From Cryobacterium sp. GrIS_2_6 (GTDB lineage: Bacteria > Actinomycetota > Actinomycetes > Actinomycetales > Microbacteriaceae): a stretch of 64,000 bases of DNA. The DNA lies in assembly GCF_035984545.1 (NCBI RefSeq), contig NZ_JAXCHP010000001.1, positions 868,001-932,000 on the forward strand, given 5' to 3'. Under the pieces are notes generated by a model. It did no database searches. It saw nothing but the letters and a program-made list of their open reading frames with translations, and was not told the DNA's origin. Every line of letters starts with the position of its first letter. Within the stretch, counting starts at the first letter, position 1. The position numbers and the translations under genes are program-made. Shown here piece after piece: positions 23,424-31,398 of this stretch.

Positions 23424-23714
23424 TTAGAAGCAGATGCGGGCGTTTGCCTGCACCAGATCGGTGGGGGCCGGTTTCAGGTCCGGGAAGACCTGGCAGAAGG
23501 TGACCTTGATCTGTGCCTTCTGCGCGGGGTCGAGCGCCTTGTCGTAACCGGCGATGCGGTCGCGCTCCTGGGAGACAAGACCCGACTGGTACTGCTGGCC
23601 GTTCGTGTTCACGCCGTACTGTGCGGTCTGGTTGGCCTGAGCGAGCGCCCAGTAGCCGAACCACGCACCGACAAGCACGACGATCGCGGCAAGGGTGAGT
23701 AAGACGTATTTCAT
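23424..23714 (-). CDS. N-terminally anchored exported protein, 96 aa
   Basis: ATG 23714 with AGAGAGG. One membrane helix (YVLLTLAAIVVLVGAWFGYW), then an extracellular tail with two cysteines (FCQVF, ARICF) that may form a disulfide. Pairs with the lipoprotein gene (14-nt gap); together they look like a surface-modification or exclusion module expressed early or from the prophage. Confidence 0.7.
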   Translation of the reverse strand: MKYVLLTLAAIVVLVGAWFGYWALAQANQTAQYGVNTNGQQYQSGLVSQERDRIAGYDKALDPAQKAQIKVTFCQVFPDLKPAPTDLVQANARICF

Positions 23715-24210
23715 ATGGACCTCTCTGTTGGTGAGTGCCAGTGCGCCGATCAGTGAGCGCACGCACTGGCTGGTCGGGACTCGAAGCCGACCGGCTGGTT
23801 ACCTCGTGACCGCTTAGCCCTTACCGGGTACCCATGAGGGCCGTCTGTAACCACGTCTGCCGCCGATCGCGCTAGAGCGGTCATCGACGGCCTTACCCAC
23901 CAACCTCAGGGGGTCAGCGGTCGTGCTCCCCTGCCGTTTGTGGCCTGGGTCATGTGAGCGAGGGCTTTACGGGCCTGACGCTCTACGCAACGAATCTGCT
24001 GCGCCTCTCCGGCCGGGTGCTAAACCGTGCGGAGGCTTCCCCTCATCTATTTCGCGGGGTTCCGTGTGTAGTTATGAATGAGCGAGCGCCCCCTCCTTCA
24101 CGCGGACCCGGAGGCGGCGTGTGGCATGGGGCAGAGCTGGTCGTGCAGCCGTTTTAGGTTCGGCAAACCTGATCCCCAGACGCCGGCGAGAGCGACGGGG
24201 GACAGATGCC
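23715..24210. other. 496-bp gene-free region
   Basis: No minus-strand frame with a credible RBS; plus-strand frames are short and odd in composition. Several stems are visible, the strongest being GGTCGG/CCGACC at 23773..23793 around a T-loop-like ACTCGAAG. It lies between the Cro/excisionase-like genes and the exported-protein pair. It probably holds early leftward promoters or an untranslated RNA. Confidence 0.5.
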
Positions 24211-24438
24211 CTACTTCTGCAGGGGTTCCGGCTTGTCCAGGGGGGCAGTTTCAGCCCACTCGAGGAGGTCGCTGTGGAGGATCATCGGCTTCGAGTTGCG
24301 AAACCGAGGGGTCAAGGTGTTGGCCGCGATAGCCTTCTTGATGGTGTCGACCGACTGGCCGATAGCGCGGGCCGCGCCTGGAATGTCATAGGCGATAGGG
24401 GCCGGGGCCAGATTCGACCAGCGGTCGAGGGCGGTCAT
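24211..24438 (-). CDS. Excisionase-like HTH protein A, 75 aa
   Basis: AYDIPGAARAIGQSVDTIKKAIAA then MILHSDLLEWAET is the helix-turn-helix-17 (excisionase/MerR-like) pattern. Follows the Cro-like gene by ATGA overlap. Related to the gene at 25062..25298 (compare ILHSDLLEWAET and VLHADLVAWLET). One of the two is the likely excisionase. Confidence 0.7.
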   Translation of the reverse strand: MTALDRWSNLAPAPIAYDIPGAARAIGQSVDTIKKAIAANTLTPRFRNSKPMILHSDLLEWAETAPLDKPEPLQK

Positions 24439-24677
24439 ACTGCAACCTCAGCGGAGTCGGCACGCTGGAGGAGTTCAGAGATTGATATCCCGAGGAAAGC
24501 GCAGCAGGCGTCAAGCTCATCTACGTAGAAGGGCATGACGCCTGCTAGGCGGCGTCTCAGGACTGGTACTGCAATGTCGGTGGCTCGTGACAGGCTGGCC
24601 TTGGTCTTGTTCTGTCGGGCAAGTTCTGCGCGAAGCTCAGTCGCGATCCTTGCTCTTCTTAGCTTGGTGTGTTCCAT
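24435..24677 (-). CDS. Cro-like XRE regulator, 80 aa
   Basis: KTKASLSRATDIAVPVLRRRLAGVMP is an XRE HTH; the C-terminus (DELDACCAFLGISISELL) is the usual fifth-helix region. ATG 24677 preferred; ATG 24689 is possible. Divergent from the repressor across 24678..24774, so expected to promote lytic growth. Confidence 0.75.
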   Translation of the reverse strand: MEHTKLRRARIATELRAELARQNKTKASLSRATDIAVPVLRRRLAGVMPFYVDELDACCAFLGISISELLQRADSAEVAV

Positions 24678-24774
24678 GTAGAACAGCATGGCACACGTTG
24701 GAACGTTTAGGAACCATATGGAACTATTTAGGCGAAAAATAGCGGATTAGTTCCATCGGTGGCACACTGGGGGC
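24678..24774. promoter_or_regulatory. Lysogeny switch operator region
   Basis: Between divergent Cro-like and repressor genes. TTGGAACGTTTAGG and ATGGAACTATTTAGG are direct repeats; GTTCC half-sites lie on the opposite strand near 24671 and 24751. AT-rich for this genome. Consistent with shared operators for the two XRE proteins; exact promoters not resolved. Confidence 0.6.
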
Positions 24775-25065
24775 ATGCCCGGAGGAACAAAGAGCGTGCC
24801 AGGTCCGCTCACAGAAGCTATTACGTCTATCCTGCGCGCCCGCATGGGCCGTGACAACATCACCAAGACAGCTCTGGCCGCCGCGGTGGGAATCTCGCGA
24901 CCGCAAATGCAGAAGATACTGGCCGGCGAGAAGCAGATCGACATCGAGCAGATCGACGCTATCTGCTGGGCGCTCGGCTTGAAAACTCGGGCCGTGATAG
25001 CCGAGGCCGACGCTGCGTCCAGTTCACGCAACGCCGAGCCCGACCGAGGGATTGCGCCGCTTTAG
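24775..25065 (+). CDS. Immunity repressor, XRE family, 96 aa
   Basis: Plus strand. ITKTALAAAVGISRPQMQKILAGEKQIDIEQID is a clear XRE/Cro-CI HTH (residues about 29-61). No C-terminal LexA-like peptidase, so induction is probably not by self-cleavage. Its 3' end overlaps the facing HTH gene by 4 nt. Transcription from here would run antisense to the integrase until the plus-strand terminator at 26944. Confidence 0.75.
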   Translation: MPGGTKSVPGPLTEAITSILRARMGRDNITKTALAAAVGISRPQMQKILAGEKQIDIEQIDAICWALGLKTRAVIAEADAASSSRNAEPDRGIAPL

Positions 25066-25298
25066 GCAATCCATCTCGGCATGGTTTCCAGCCATGCCAC
25101 CAAATCTGCGTGCAGGACGATAGCCCGGTCAGATCCCATGCACGGGACCCTTCGGGCGCTCAGCTTGTTCGTGGCGAGCGCGACTTCGATGTCTCTTTCC
25201 TCGACCCCTGCTGCATCCGCTGATTCGGTGATTGTGTATCCACACTTGCTCAATTTGTACCCCAGTGCTTCCCCTGCGCCGAGCCATTCTCGGTGCAT
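25062..25298 (-). CDS. Excisionase-like HTH protein B, 78 aa
   Basis: YTITESADAAGVEERDIEVAL then AIVLHADLVAWLETMP, the same fold as the gene at 24211..24438. Position just downstream of the integrase gene favours this one as excisionase/directionality factor. Confidence 0.65.
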   Translation of the reverse strand: MHREWLGAGEALGYKLSKCGYTITESADAAGVEERDIEVALATNKLSARRVPCMGSDRAIVLHADLVAWLETMPRWIA

Positions 25299-25382
25299 GG
25301 TTCAACGGTATGTCCCACCGCTGACACCCAAAGCTGTGTAGTCCTCATTAATGGGGACAGCTGATCAGGGGTTTAGGCATGT

Positions 25383-26738
25383 CTAACCCTGTTTTGGGGG
25401 TACGTCGAGAGGCATCAAAGCGGAGATTGCCGTCAGCGCCTTGTCAAGTTGCTTGCGATCGACCGTCTGATAGGCGCGGGTCACTGCGAACGAGTTGTGC
25501 CCGAGTATCTTCATGATGATCGCTTCGGGCACGTTGGCCTCGAGTAGCAGGGACGCGGTTGTGTGTCGTGCGGCGTGCAGGGGGACACTTGCGACCCCGG
25601 CGCGTTCGAGTACGGCGTGCCAGGCGAGGTTGTCGGGGGAGGGGTCGAGGGGTGAGCCGTCAAGGGGCTGCCGGACACGTATCGTACCCTTAGCGCCGCC
25701 CCGGTTCAGCTTGGGATCTTGCGTCCACACGAGGCCGTGCGGGTTGGGTTCGGTCGCGGCCACGGCGATGCGGCGCTCGATGATGGTGCGCAGCGGTTCC
25801 ACGAGGGGGATGATGCGCCACCCTGCCGCAGACTTCGGGCGGGTGAGACACAGACCGGTGGTTCCGAGGCGTCGATATTCCCAGTCGGCGGGGTGCGTGA
25901 TCTTCTGTTGCGGGCAGTCGGTGCCGCGCTTGCGTCCGCACGTTCCGCCGCAACCGTGCTCCCAGGTGATGCGTTGCAGCTGCCAGGACAGGTCGAGAAC
26001 ATCGGTTACCCGGTCGAGCTCCAGCCCGATCACTTCACCTTGCCGCGCACCCGTGAGTAGCGCCGTCGCCCAGCGCGATCCCAGCCGGTCACCTGCGACC
26101 GCCTGTAGGACTTTCACGCCGTCAAGGGCTGTCATTACGCCAAGGTTCGCCACGGCCTTACGTGGGGCGTCAGCGAGCTTGGCGGGGTTCTTCGTGATGC
26201 GTGACTCGCGTTCGGCATAGTCGAGTGCGACCGTCAGCATCCGGTGCGTGTTCATCGCTGTGGTCGAGGACAGGAAACCCTTGCTCGGGTCGTTCGGGTT
26301 CTTCGGCTTTGACGTGATGTAATCGGCCACCCGGTAGATGTGCACAGCGGTCAGTTTGTCCAACCGGATCTTGCCAATCGCGGGGATCACGTAGTTGTTG
26401 ATCTGGCCCCGGTATGCGCTCGCAGTACGCGGGGCAATCTTCTTCAGCGCGATCGTGTCAAACCAGATGTTCATCCACTTCTCAACGGTGACACTCGACG
26501 TCGAGAGATCCCCGTTCTTGAGCAGGTCGCGCCTGGCGTTCTTTGCCTTGAGCTTCACGGCGCCCTCGGTCTTGGCGACGAGGACCTTGCGCCGGCGTGT
26601 GCCGTCACGCGAGGGGAGCTCGACGGGCACGCACCACATTCCATCGGATGCGCGCTGGTACGGTCGGGGCTCCCCACGCGGCTGGCGGGTCTTCTTCACA
26701 GCCTCGGGTTCAGGCTTCGGGACACGAGGCTTGGTCAC
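25383..26738 (-). CDS. int: Tyrosine integrase
   Basis: 451 residues from GTG 26738 (GTGA overlap with the gene above; upstream in-frame codons are in another gene). N-terminal arm-binding region, SAM-like core-binding domain (about 82-185), catalytic domain with R232 (TGARQGE), K302, H388-x2-R391 (HAARHT), H414 and Y423. A CGGTCGRKRGTDC insertion (about 263-275) may bind zinc. Recombines attP (27462..27695) with a host tRNA-Arg gene. Confidence 0.95.
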   Translation of the reverse strand: MTKPRVPKPEPEAVKKTRQPRGEPRPYQRASDGMWCVPVELPSRDGTRRRKVLVAKTEGAVKLKAKNARRDLLKNGDLSTSSVTVEKWMNIWFDTIALKKIAPRTASAYRGQINNYVIPAIGKIRLDKLTAVHIYRVADYITSKPKNPNDPSKGFLSSTTAMNTHRMLTVALDYAERESRITKNPAKLADAPRKAVANLGVMTALDGVKVLQAVAGDRLGSRWATALLTGARQGEVIGLELDRVTDVLDLSWQLQRITWEHGCGGTCGRKRGTDCPQQKITHPADWEYRRLGTTGLCLTRPKSAAGWRIIPLVEPLRTIIERRIAVAATEPNPHGLVWTQDPKLNRGGAKGTIRVRQPLDGSPLDPSPDNLAWHAVLERAGVASVPLHAARHTTASLLLEANVPEAIIMKILGHNSFAVTRAYQTVDRKQLDKALTAISALMPLDVPPKQG

Positions 26739-26908
26739 GCCTTGCGCTCCTGGCTGTCGTTCATCATCTTGGCCACCTTCTCCATGATCGGGGGCCGCGG
26801 CCCTTCGGGGATTCTTCTGGCATGCACGCTCCACATTGAGCCGCACATGACACCGGACCTATCCAGTCTTCTGCCGACTGAAGCGTTACGGGGGTTGCTA
26901 GAGTGCAT
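26735..26908 (-). CDS. 57-aa protein leading the integrase gene
   Basis: ATG 26908 has the strong RBS GGAAGGAA; the stop overlaps int as GTGA. Basic N-terminus (MHSSNPRNASVGRRLDRSG), single Cys, then PEGPRPPIMEKVAKMMNDSQ. An internal ATG at 26848 gives 37 aa. Probably a coupling or regulatory peptide for integrase translation. Confidence 0.55.
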   Translation of the reverse strand: MHSSNPRNASVGRRLDRSGVMCGSMWSVHARRIPEGPRPPIMEKVAKMMNDSQERKA

Positions 26909-26943
26909 GATGTTCCTTCCTTGTCGAGAGCTTGGATTGAACT

Positions 26944-26979
26944 GGCCTCACGGGCTCCTACACCCGTGAGGCCTTTTTT
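26944..26979 (+). terminator. Plus-strand terminator upstream of int
   Basis: Perfect 11-bp stem GGCCTCACGGG/CCCGTGAGGCC, 8-nt loop, then TTTTTT on the plus strand. Would stop rightward (repressor) transcription after it has crossed int in antisense. Nearly a copy of 22743..22775. Confidence 0.75.
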
Positions 26980-26987
26980 GTTGCGAG

Positions 26988-27191
26988 CTAGATCTGGGAA
27001 ATCTCGACGGTTAGCGCGCGCATGTCTTCGTAGGCCGCTGCGTAACGCGCCCGGAACTTGGCAAGTTCAGGGCCGGCGTTGAACTGGTAAACCCCCACCC
27101 CAAAGCTGGCATCGTCAATGCGCTGGGTGATCGCAATGAGCTCCCGCGCGAGGTCGGCTCCGGTTCTTCTGGTGTTCGTCTTGGTGGGCAT
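26988..27191 (-). CDS. Hypothetical protein, 67 aa
   Basis: MPTKTNTRRTGADLARELI..., basic tip then helices. Between int and attP, 2 nt after the next gene's stop. Unknown. Confidence 0.6.
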   Translation of the reverse strand: MPTKTNTRRTGADLARELIAITQRIDDASFGVGVYQFNAGPELAKFRARYAAAYEDMRALTVEISQI

Positions 27192-27193
27192 GT

Positions 27194-27442
27194 CTAGAGG
27201 ACCGATCCGAGAATCGTGAGCTTGTCCGGGTTCAGCCACCTGGAATGGGCCACGTTGCCCCGGTCCAGGCGGGTGCCGTGAACCTCGCCCCTCGAAATGC
27301 CGTCTACCACCCGTTGCGTCTTGGACCCCGCGGTTACAACAATGTCGCCGAGCTTGATTTCGAGGCTTTTCGCGTTGGTGATGCTCGGCACCGTGTTCCC
27401 GGATGGGGAGATGCTGCTCTTGGTGTTCCCTGTTTCGCTCAT
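27194..27442 (-). CDS. Hypothetical protein, 82 aa
   Basis: Beta-rich (SLEIKLGDIVVTAGSKTQRVVDG). First gene of the int operon, next to the arm-type repeats of attP. Unknown. Confidence 0.6.
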   Translation of the reverse strand: MSETGNTKSSISPSGNTVPSITNAKSLEIKLGDIVVTAGSKTQRVVDGISRGEVHGTRLDRGNVAHSRWLNPDKLTILGSVL

Positions 27443-27461
27443 GTCTAGAACCTAGCACGAC

Positions 27462-27695
27462 GTTAGCCTAACCGTTAGCCTAAGTGTCTTCGCGCTACGG
27501 GGTGCTAGCGAGATGTGAACCGCGTAATCATGCGGATGTTCAATGATTCATTGCCCCCAAAACCATTAAACAGCGAGCTTCTAATCCGCTTGTCGTTGGT
27601 TCGATTCCAACCGGGGGCACCAATGAAACAAAGGGATGCAAGGGTGTTCGACCCCCATCCGGGAAACGGTTTGTAAGCCTAACGTTTAGCCTAAC
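27462..27695. promoter_or_regulatory. attP: tRNA core flanked by integrase arm-type repeats
   Basis: Left arm: GTTAGCCTAA at 27462..27471 and 27474..27483. Right arm: AAGCCTAACG at 27675..27684 and TAGCCTAAC at 27687..27695. Between them lies a sequence identical in form to the 3' half of a tRNA-Arg gene (27573..27622). Arm repeats outside a core is the classic layout for a tyrosine integrase. Confidence 0.85.
27553..27622 (+). other. attP core: partial tRNA-Arg(TCT)
   Basis: The 3' half is complete: anticodon loop CTTCTAA, T-arm GTTGG-TTCGATT-CCAAC, acceptor CGGGGGC, then A and encoded CCA. The 5' side has GCCCCCA, which restores 6 acceptor pairs, but no D-arm (only 13 nt) and a mismatched anticodon stem. 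So it is not a working tRNA; it would regenerate the host gene's 3' end after integration. Confidence 0.8.
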
Positions 27696-27699
27696 GAGT

Positions 27700-27821
27700 T
27701 TTAAACAGTACCCCATGAGGCCGCGACTGGCATGTGACGCCGTGTCACCCGGAATGGGGGAGTTGCGGGGGACGTCACTGCCCGTCGTGCTTGACGGCGG
27801 TGCTCGCGCGTTAACGACGAA
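27700..27821. other. Gene-free interval right of attP
   Basis: No credible gene between the attP right arm and the late terminator; nothing further recognised. Confidence 0.4.
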
Positions 27822-27864
27822 AAGGCCCCCGGCTCACCCACCGAAGTGGATGGCCGAGGGCCTT
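27822..27864 (-). terminator. Terminator of the late leftward operon
   Basis: On the minus strand AAGGCCCTCGGC pairs with GCCGGGGGCCTT, encloses a CAC-TTCG-GTG hairpin, and is followed by TTTT. Lies left of the antisense SGNH gene and stops late transcripts before attP. Confidence 0.7.
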
Positions 27865-27988
27865 ATTTGCGTGCGGACGAATCACACGTACTGGGTCGAA
27901 TTGACGGGGTTACGCGAGGGCGGTGTGCCCTTGTTCGGGGGGTCTCGTTCGGCATCCTGCCGGGTAGCAGCCCCGTAGGCTCAAAGTT

Positions 27989-28774
27989 ATGTCACGGGGG
28001 AAGAAACGCAGCCGGAGGAACCACCACCAGTCGAGGCAGACTCGCATGCTGACGATGGTCGGTATCGGCCTGACGGTGGTCGCAGCGCTTGCCCTGGTCG
28101 TCGTCGCGCTCAGTCCACGCGCCACCGAGTCTTCGTACGCTCGACCGGCCGAGACTGCATCGCCCACAGTGGAGGCCGCGAGGACGGCATTCCAGACCTT
28201 CGTTGCGGCGAAGCCCGGACCGGTCGCTATGGCCAGCCTCGGAAGCTCACTGACAGCGGGTAACGGCGCGAGCACCTACGCGGAGACCTGGGGTTGGAAG
28301 CTCAAGACCACGCTCGGCGACCGATTCACGATCGGCGTCCACGGCTACCCAGGCCAAACAATCAAGGCGATCCGCGCAAGCGGCGGCGTTGCGGCGGTCG
28401 AGGCCGACCATCCTGACATCGTGTTCGTTGAGCCGGGCACTCCGAACAACATGGGTCAGGCGCTCAGCATCAAGGACTCCAAGAGCCTGACCGCCCAGAC
28501 GATCGCGGATCTCCGCGCACAACTTCCCGACGCCTTCATTGTTGGGATCGTGCCTTCACCAATTGCCGACCTCGGCAGCAATTCCCTCGGCCTGCACTAC
28601 TCCGACTACATCGCGGGAGATCGCGAAGCTCTCGCCTCTGCGAACGTTGTCTGCGATGTGTTCGCCGCGTTCTCGGATACGAGCACTCAGCTCCGCGACG
28701 GCGTGCACCCGAACGATCAGGGGAACACGATCTGGGCGGACGCCGTCGTTGCCTGCCTGACGGCTACGCCCTAG
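27989..28774 (+). CDS. Membrane-anchored SGNH hydrolase
   Basis: 261 residues, plus strand, opposed to the late operon. Basic tip, one N-terminal helix (MVGIGLTVVAALALVVVAL), then an extracellular SGNH/GDSL esterase: block I GSSLTAGNGA, block III EPGTPNN, block V DGVHPND. Could deacylate cell-wall or surface glycans. Independent orientation and export signal mark it as a moron gene probably expressed from the prophage. Ends 4 nt inside the facing tail gene. Confidence 0.8.
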   Translation: MSRGKKRSRRNHHQSRQTRMLTMVGIGLTVVAALALVVVALSPRATESSYARPAETASPTVEAARTAFQTFVAAKPGPVAMASLGSSLTAGNGASTYAETWGWKLKTTLGDRFTIGVHGYPGQTIKAIRASGGVAAVEADHPDIVFVEPGTPNNMGQALSIKDSKSLTAQTIADLRAQLPDAFIVGIVPSPIADLGSNSLGLHYSDYIAGDREALASANVVCDVFAAFSDTSTQLRDGVHPNDQGNTIWADAVVACLTATP

Positions 28775-30357
28775 TTGTTCGCGCCGACTCCGAGCGCGGT
28801 CAGGTTGTAGACGCCTACTTGACCCATCCGGATGTTCACGCTGACCCCGACAGGCACGTTCGCCCGCAGGGTCAGGGCCATGTTAGTGTGCGCGGCCGCG
28901 ACCGTGACGAGCTTGGCGAAGCTGATCGTTCCTGCCGCGTCCACGTCCACCATTGCAACGGCCACGTTGACGGCCGAATCGGCATCAATGATCGCCACGC
29001 TCACCTTGGCATTTCCGCCGCCCACGACGTGGGCGGTGAGCCATCCGGACACGTCATCGATCTGGAGGCGACCGCAGACGAGAAGCACAGTGCCCGCGGC
29101 GAACGGACTGCCCGGGAAGTTGCCCGTGCTGAGCACGCGCTGCGATGCGGCGGCGGCTGCGGTCCATGCGAACTGCGACCACTGCCCGGCGGTGAGGGTT
29201 CCGCTCGTGTCGGCAACGAGGCTGAATGTCGGCACGGTCCCGGAACCGCCGAGCCACGTCGCGTCCGACCAGCCGGTCGGGATGGTTCCGGCCCCAGCCA
29301 TGATCGGGTTTGCGACGAGGCAACCCTTTGACGGGGATGATACGAACCATGCGGGCTGCACGTCGGTAACCTGCTTCATTGCCGCAGCGACCGCGAGGCC
29401 GAGGAGTCGGTGCCCTTCCGTCGTTGGGTGGGTGCCGTCGCTGCTGTAGGCGGCGAGCATGTCGCCTGTCGCGGGGTCGGTCACCGCCGTAGAAGTGTCC
29501 GCGAGGATCACCCCTGCGCCCGGTGCCCAGAGGCGAAGCCAGAGATTGTACGAGTCGCGAAGAAGACGGTGCGCGTCCGTGAGGCCAGCCGTCCCAGCGG
29601 CCTGCGGCGGCACGGTCCCGATCGTTACCGGGATGCCGAGGGCCTTGCACTTCGCAACGATCGCCTTCATGTTGGCGGAGTAGACGGCCAGCGTTACGTC
29701 CTGACTTACGTCGTTGGTCCCAAGCTGAATGTGGACTGCCTGCGGGGCGAATGCGGCCACCTGCGCATCGAAGCGGCCGAGAGCACCATTGCTGGTATCA
29801 CCGGGCACGCCCGCATTGATCGACCCGTCCGCGATGTCTCGAGCTCGTGCCCCTGCACCACGGAGCGCCACGTCCACATAGCTGTAGAGTGCTGCTGCGT
29901 TGCTGCCGTACGTGATCGAATCACCGAGGAATGCCCATCGCCGTCCGGGTGCGAAACGGGCCGCAGCGGATCGTGCAAACGTGGCAGATAGCACGGGTGA
30001 GAGCGCCCAGTTCGCCGGGGTGAACGTGCTCCCCGAGGTGTGCGCTGCCAGGGCGGTCACGTTGTCGCCGTTCGGGGAGGTGACCATGGCGGATGCTGCG
30101 TAGACGGTGCTGGGGGTCCACCGGGGGACGATGACAGCCGCGGCCGGGGATGCCGGGTTGGTGATATCGCCCGCTGCGATCTGTGCCGTGTGCGTGGCAA
30201 GGGCGGCGGTATGGACGGCGAATGCATTCGCGGCCGCGGACCCCAGGATGAGGATGTCTTCGGCTGCAGCCTCGTTCTCGAGCGCGTTGAGGTCAGCCGC
30301 GAGGATCGGAGTGTTACCTGCCGCACCGTCCTGGTAGACCTTGGGGGTGAAGGGCAT
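28771..30357 (-). CDS. Tail protein with SGNH hydrolase domain
   Basis: 528 residues. The N-terminal 130 residues carry a structural adaptor beginning FTPKVYQDGAAGNTPILAAD. The SGNH domain has GDSITYG, GVPGDTSNG, QLGTNDVS and SDGTHPT. The C-terminal 170 residues are a beta-rich, probably carbohydrate-binding jelly roll. RBS TAGGAG precedes ATG 30357; ATG 30384 in TAATG overlap is the alternative. Likely a receptor-modifying or receptor-binding tail component. Confidence 0.8.
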   Translation of the reverse strand: MPFTPKVYQDGAAGNTPILAADLNALENEAAAEDILILGSAAANAFAVHTAALATHTAQIAAGDITNPASPAAAVIVPRWTPSTVYAASAMVTSPNGDNVTALAAHTSGSTFTPANWALSPVLSATFARSAAARFAPGRRWAFLGDSITYGSNAAALYSYVDVALRGAGARARDIADGSINAGVPGDTSNGALGRFDAQVAAFAPQAVHIQLGTNDVSQDVTLAVYSANMKAIVAKCKALGIPVTIGTVPPQAAGTAGLTDAHRLLRDSYNLWLRLWAPGAGVILADTSTAVTDPATGDMLAAYSSDGTHPTTEGHRLLGLAVAAAMKQVTDVQPAWFVSSPSKGCLVANPIMAGAGTIPTGWSDATWLGGSGTVPTFSLVADTSGTLTAGQWSQFAWTAAAAASQRVLSTGNFPGSPFAAGTVLLVCGRLQIDDVSGWLTAHVVGGGNAKVSVAIIDADSAVNVAVAMVDVDAAGTISFAKLVTVAAAHTNMALTLRANVPVGVSVNIRMGQVGVYNLTALGVGANN

Positions 30358-30383
30358 GATGTCTCCTAGCTGGGGTGTTTGCA

Positions 30384-30446
30384 TTAGTCACAGGCGCGGT
30401 CGTGCTGGCACCCCGGCTGGTTGCAGGGGTGCTTGCACTCGCACAT
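30384..30446 (-). CDS. Cys-rich microprotein, 20 aa
   Basis: MCECKHPCNQPGCQHDRACD: five cysteines and two histidines in 20 residues. TGATG overlap with the holin-like gene and TAATG overlap with a possible start of the SGNH tail gene. Too short for homology; could bind a metal or form disulfides. Coupling on both sides supports translation. Confidence 0.45.
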   Translation of the reverse strand: MCECKHPCNQPGCQHDRACD

Positions 30447-30844
30447 CAGACGGTTGGGACGACAGGGACAACCGCGGGGACAGAAACGGGCGTCACAATC
30501 GCTGCGACGGGGGGCTCCGGGATGATGGTGACAACCTCAGGGGCCGGGGCGTCCACGATCGGGGCGGCCGGGGTCACGATGGCAGGCTGAGCGGGCACTT
30601 CAACGGCGGGCAGGACCGGGGCCACACGCTCCGTGCTCGACTTCAGGTAACCCGCGATGAGGCCGACGAGCGTTGAGACAGCGAGAGCGGCGGCAGGATC
30701 GATCGCGATGCCTGCGTACGCGGCCGCCTTGACGACGACAGTTGCGGTGACACCGGTCGCGAGCCACGCCCACAGCTTCGGTTCGATGTCACCCCACGCC
30801 CGCTTCAAGATGTTCGTGGTGATGGTTTGGACGATGGTGGACAT
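30446..30844 (-). CDS. Holin-like protein, 132 aa
   Basis: One or two membrane helices in residues 25-65 (WLATGVTATVVVKAAAYAGI; AALAVSTLVGLIAGYL), then a long Pro/Val/Ala-rich tail. Layout of actinophage holins. RBS TAGGAG. Adjacent to two other membrane proteins and the endolysin. Confidence 0.65.
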   Translation of the reverse strand: MSTIVQTITTNILKRAWGDIEPKLWAWLATGVTATVVVKAAAYAGIAIDPAAALAVSTLVGLIAGYLKSSTERVAPVLPAVEVPAQPAIVTPAAPIVDAPAPEVVTIIPEPPVAAIVTPVSVPAVVPVVPTV

Positions 30845-30852
30845 GATTTCTC

Positions 30853-31398
30853 CTAGGGGTGGGTGACGAGGATGGCGAGGGATACGACGGCGGCGATCAT
30901 GGCGACGACGACGCCCGCGATCGCCCAGCCTTGTGCGATGGCGATCCGGTGCAGGGCGCTCGCATCCGTGGTGCCCGTGGCCTGCCCCTGATCGAGGTCA
31001 AGCCGGGACGTGAGGCGGAGCTCCAACTTATTCAGCCGGTCCGAGAGTCGCGCGGAGTCGGTGTCCTGCTTCTCGCCCTGGGCCCGGATTTGCATGTCAG
31101 ACTCAAGTCGAAAGGCATCGAAGCGCTTTTCGGCGGCAGCCTCGGCCTTGTCGACGGCTTTCTCCTGCGCCTGCAGGGCCGTCTCCACAGCTTGTTTGGC
31201 GGCGGTGAGCGCGGTTGCCATGGCGGTGGACTGGGCCAAGAAGGCGGCGTCGACGGCGCGGGTCTGGGTCGCATACCGCTCGTCGAGCATGGTCCGCAGG
31301 TCAGACACCTGCTGGGTCATGAGGGTTTGCAGTGAGTCGATCTGCTGCTGCATGAGGGTTCGCAGCATGTCGGGTGTCCACTCCTGAGCGATGGTCAT
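30853..31398 (-). CDS. Coiled-coil membrane protein of the lysis cassette
   Basis: 181 residues: a long coiled coil (LMQQQIDSLQTLMTQQVSDL through about residue 140) and a C-terminal helix (IAGVVVAMIAAVVSLAILVT). Could be a second holin or a spanin-like/haemolysin-XhlA-like protein. ATGA overlap with the next gene. Confidence 0.6.
   Translation of the reverse strand: MTIAQEWTPDMLRTLMQQQIDSLQTLMTQQVSDLRTMLDERYATQTRAVDAAFLAQSTAMATALTAAKQAVETALQAQEKAVDKAEAAAEKRFDAFRLESDMQIRAQGEKQDTDSARLSDRLNKLELRLTSRLDLDQGQATGTTDASALHRIAIAQGWAIAGVVVAMIAAVVSLAILVTHP

Noticed and set aside
27553..27622. Functional phage tRNA-Arg
   Set aside because: Lacks a D-arm and has a mismatched anticodon stem; flanking arm repeats show it is the attachment core.
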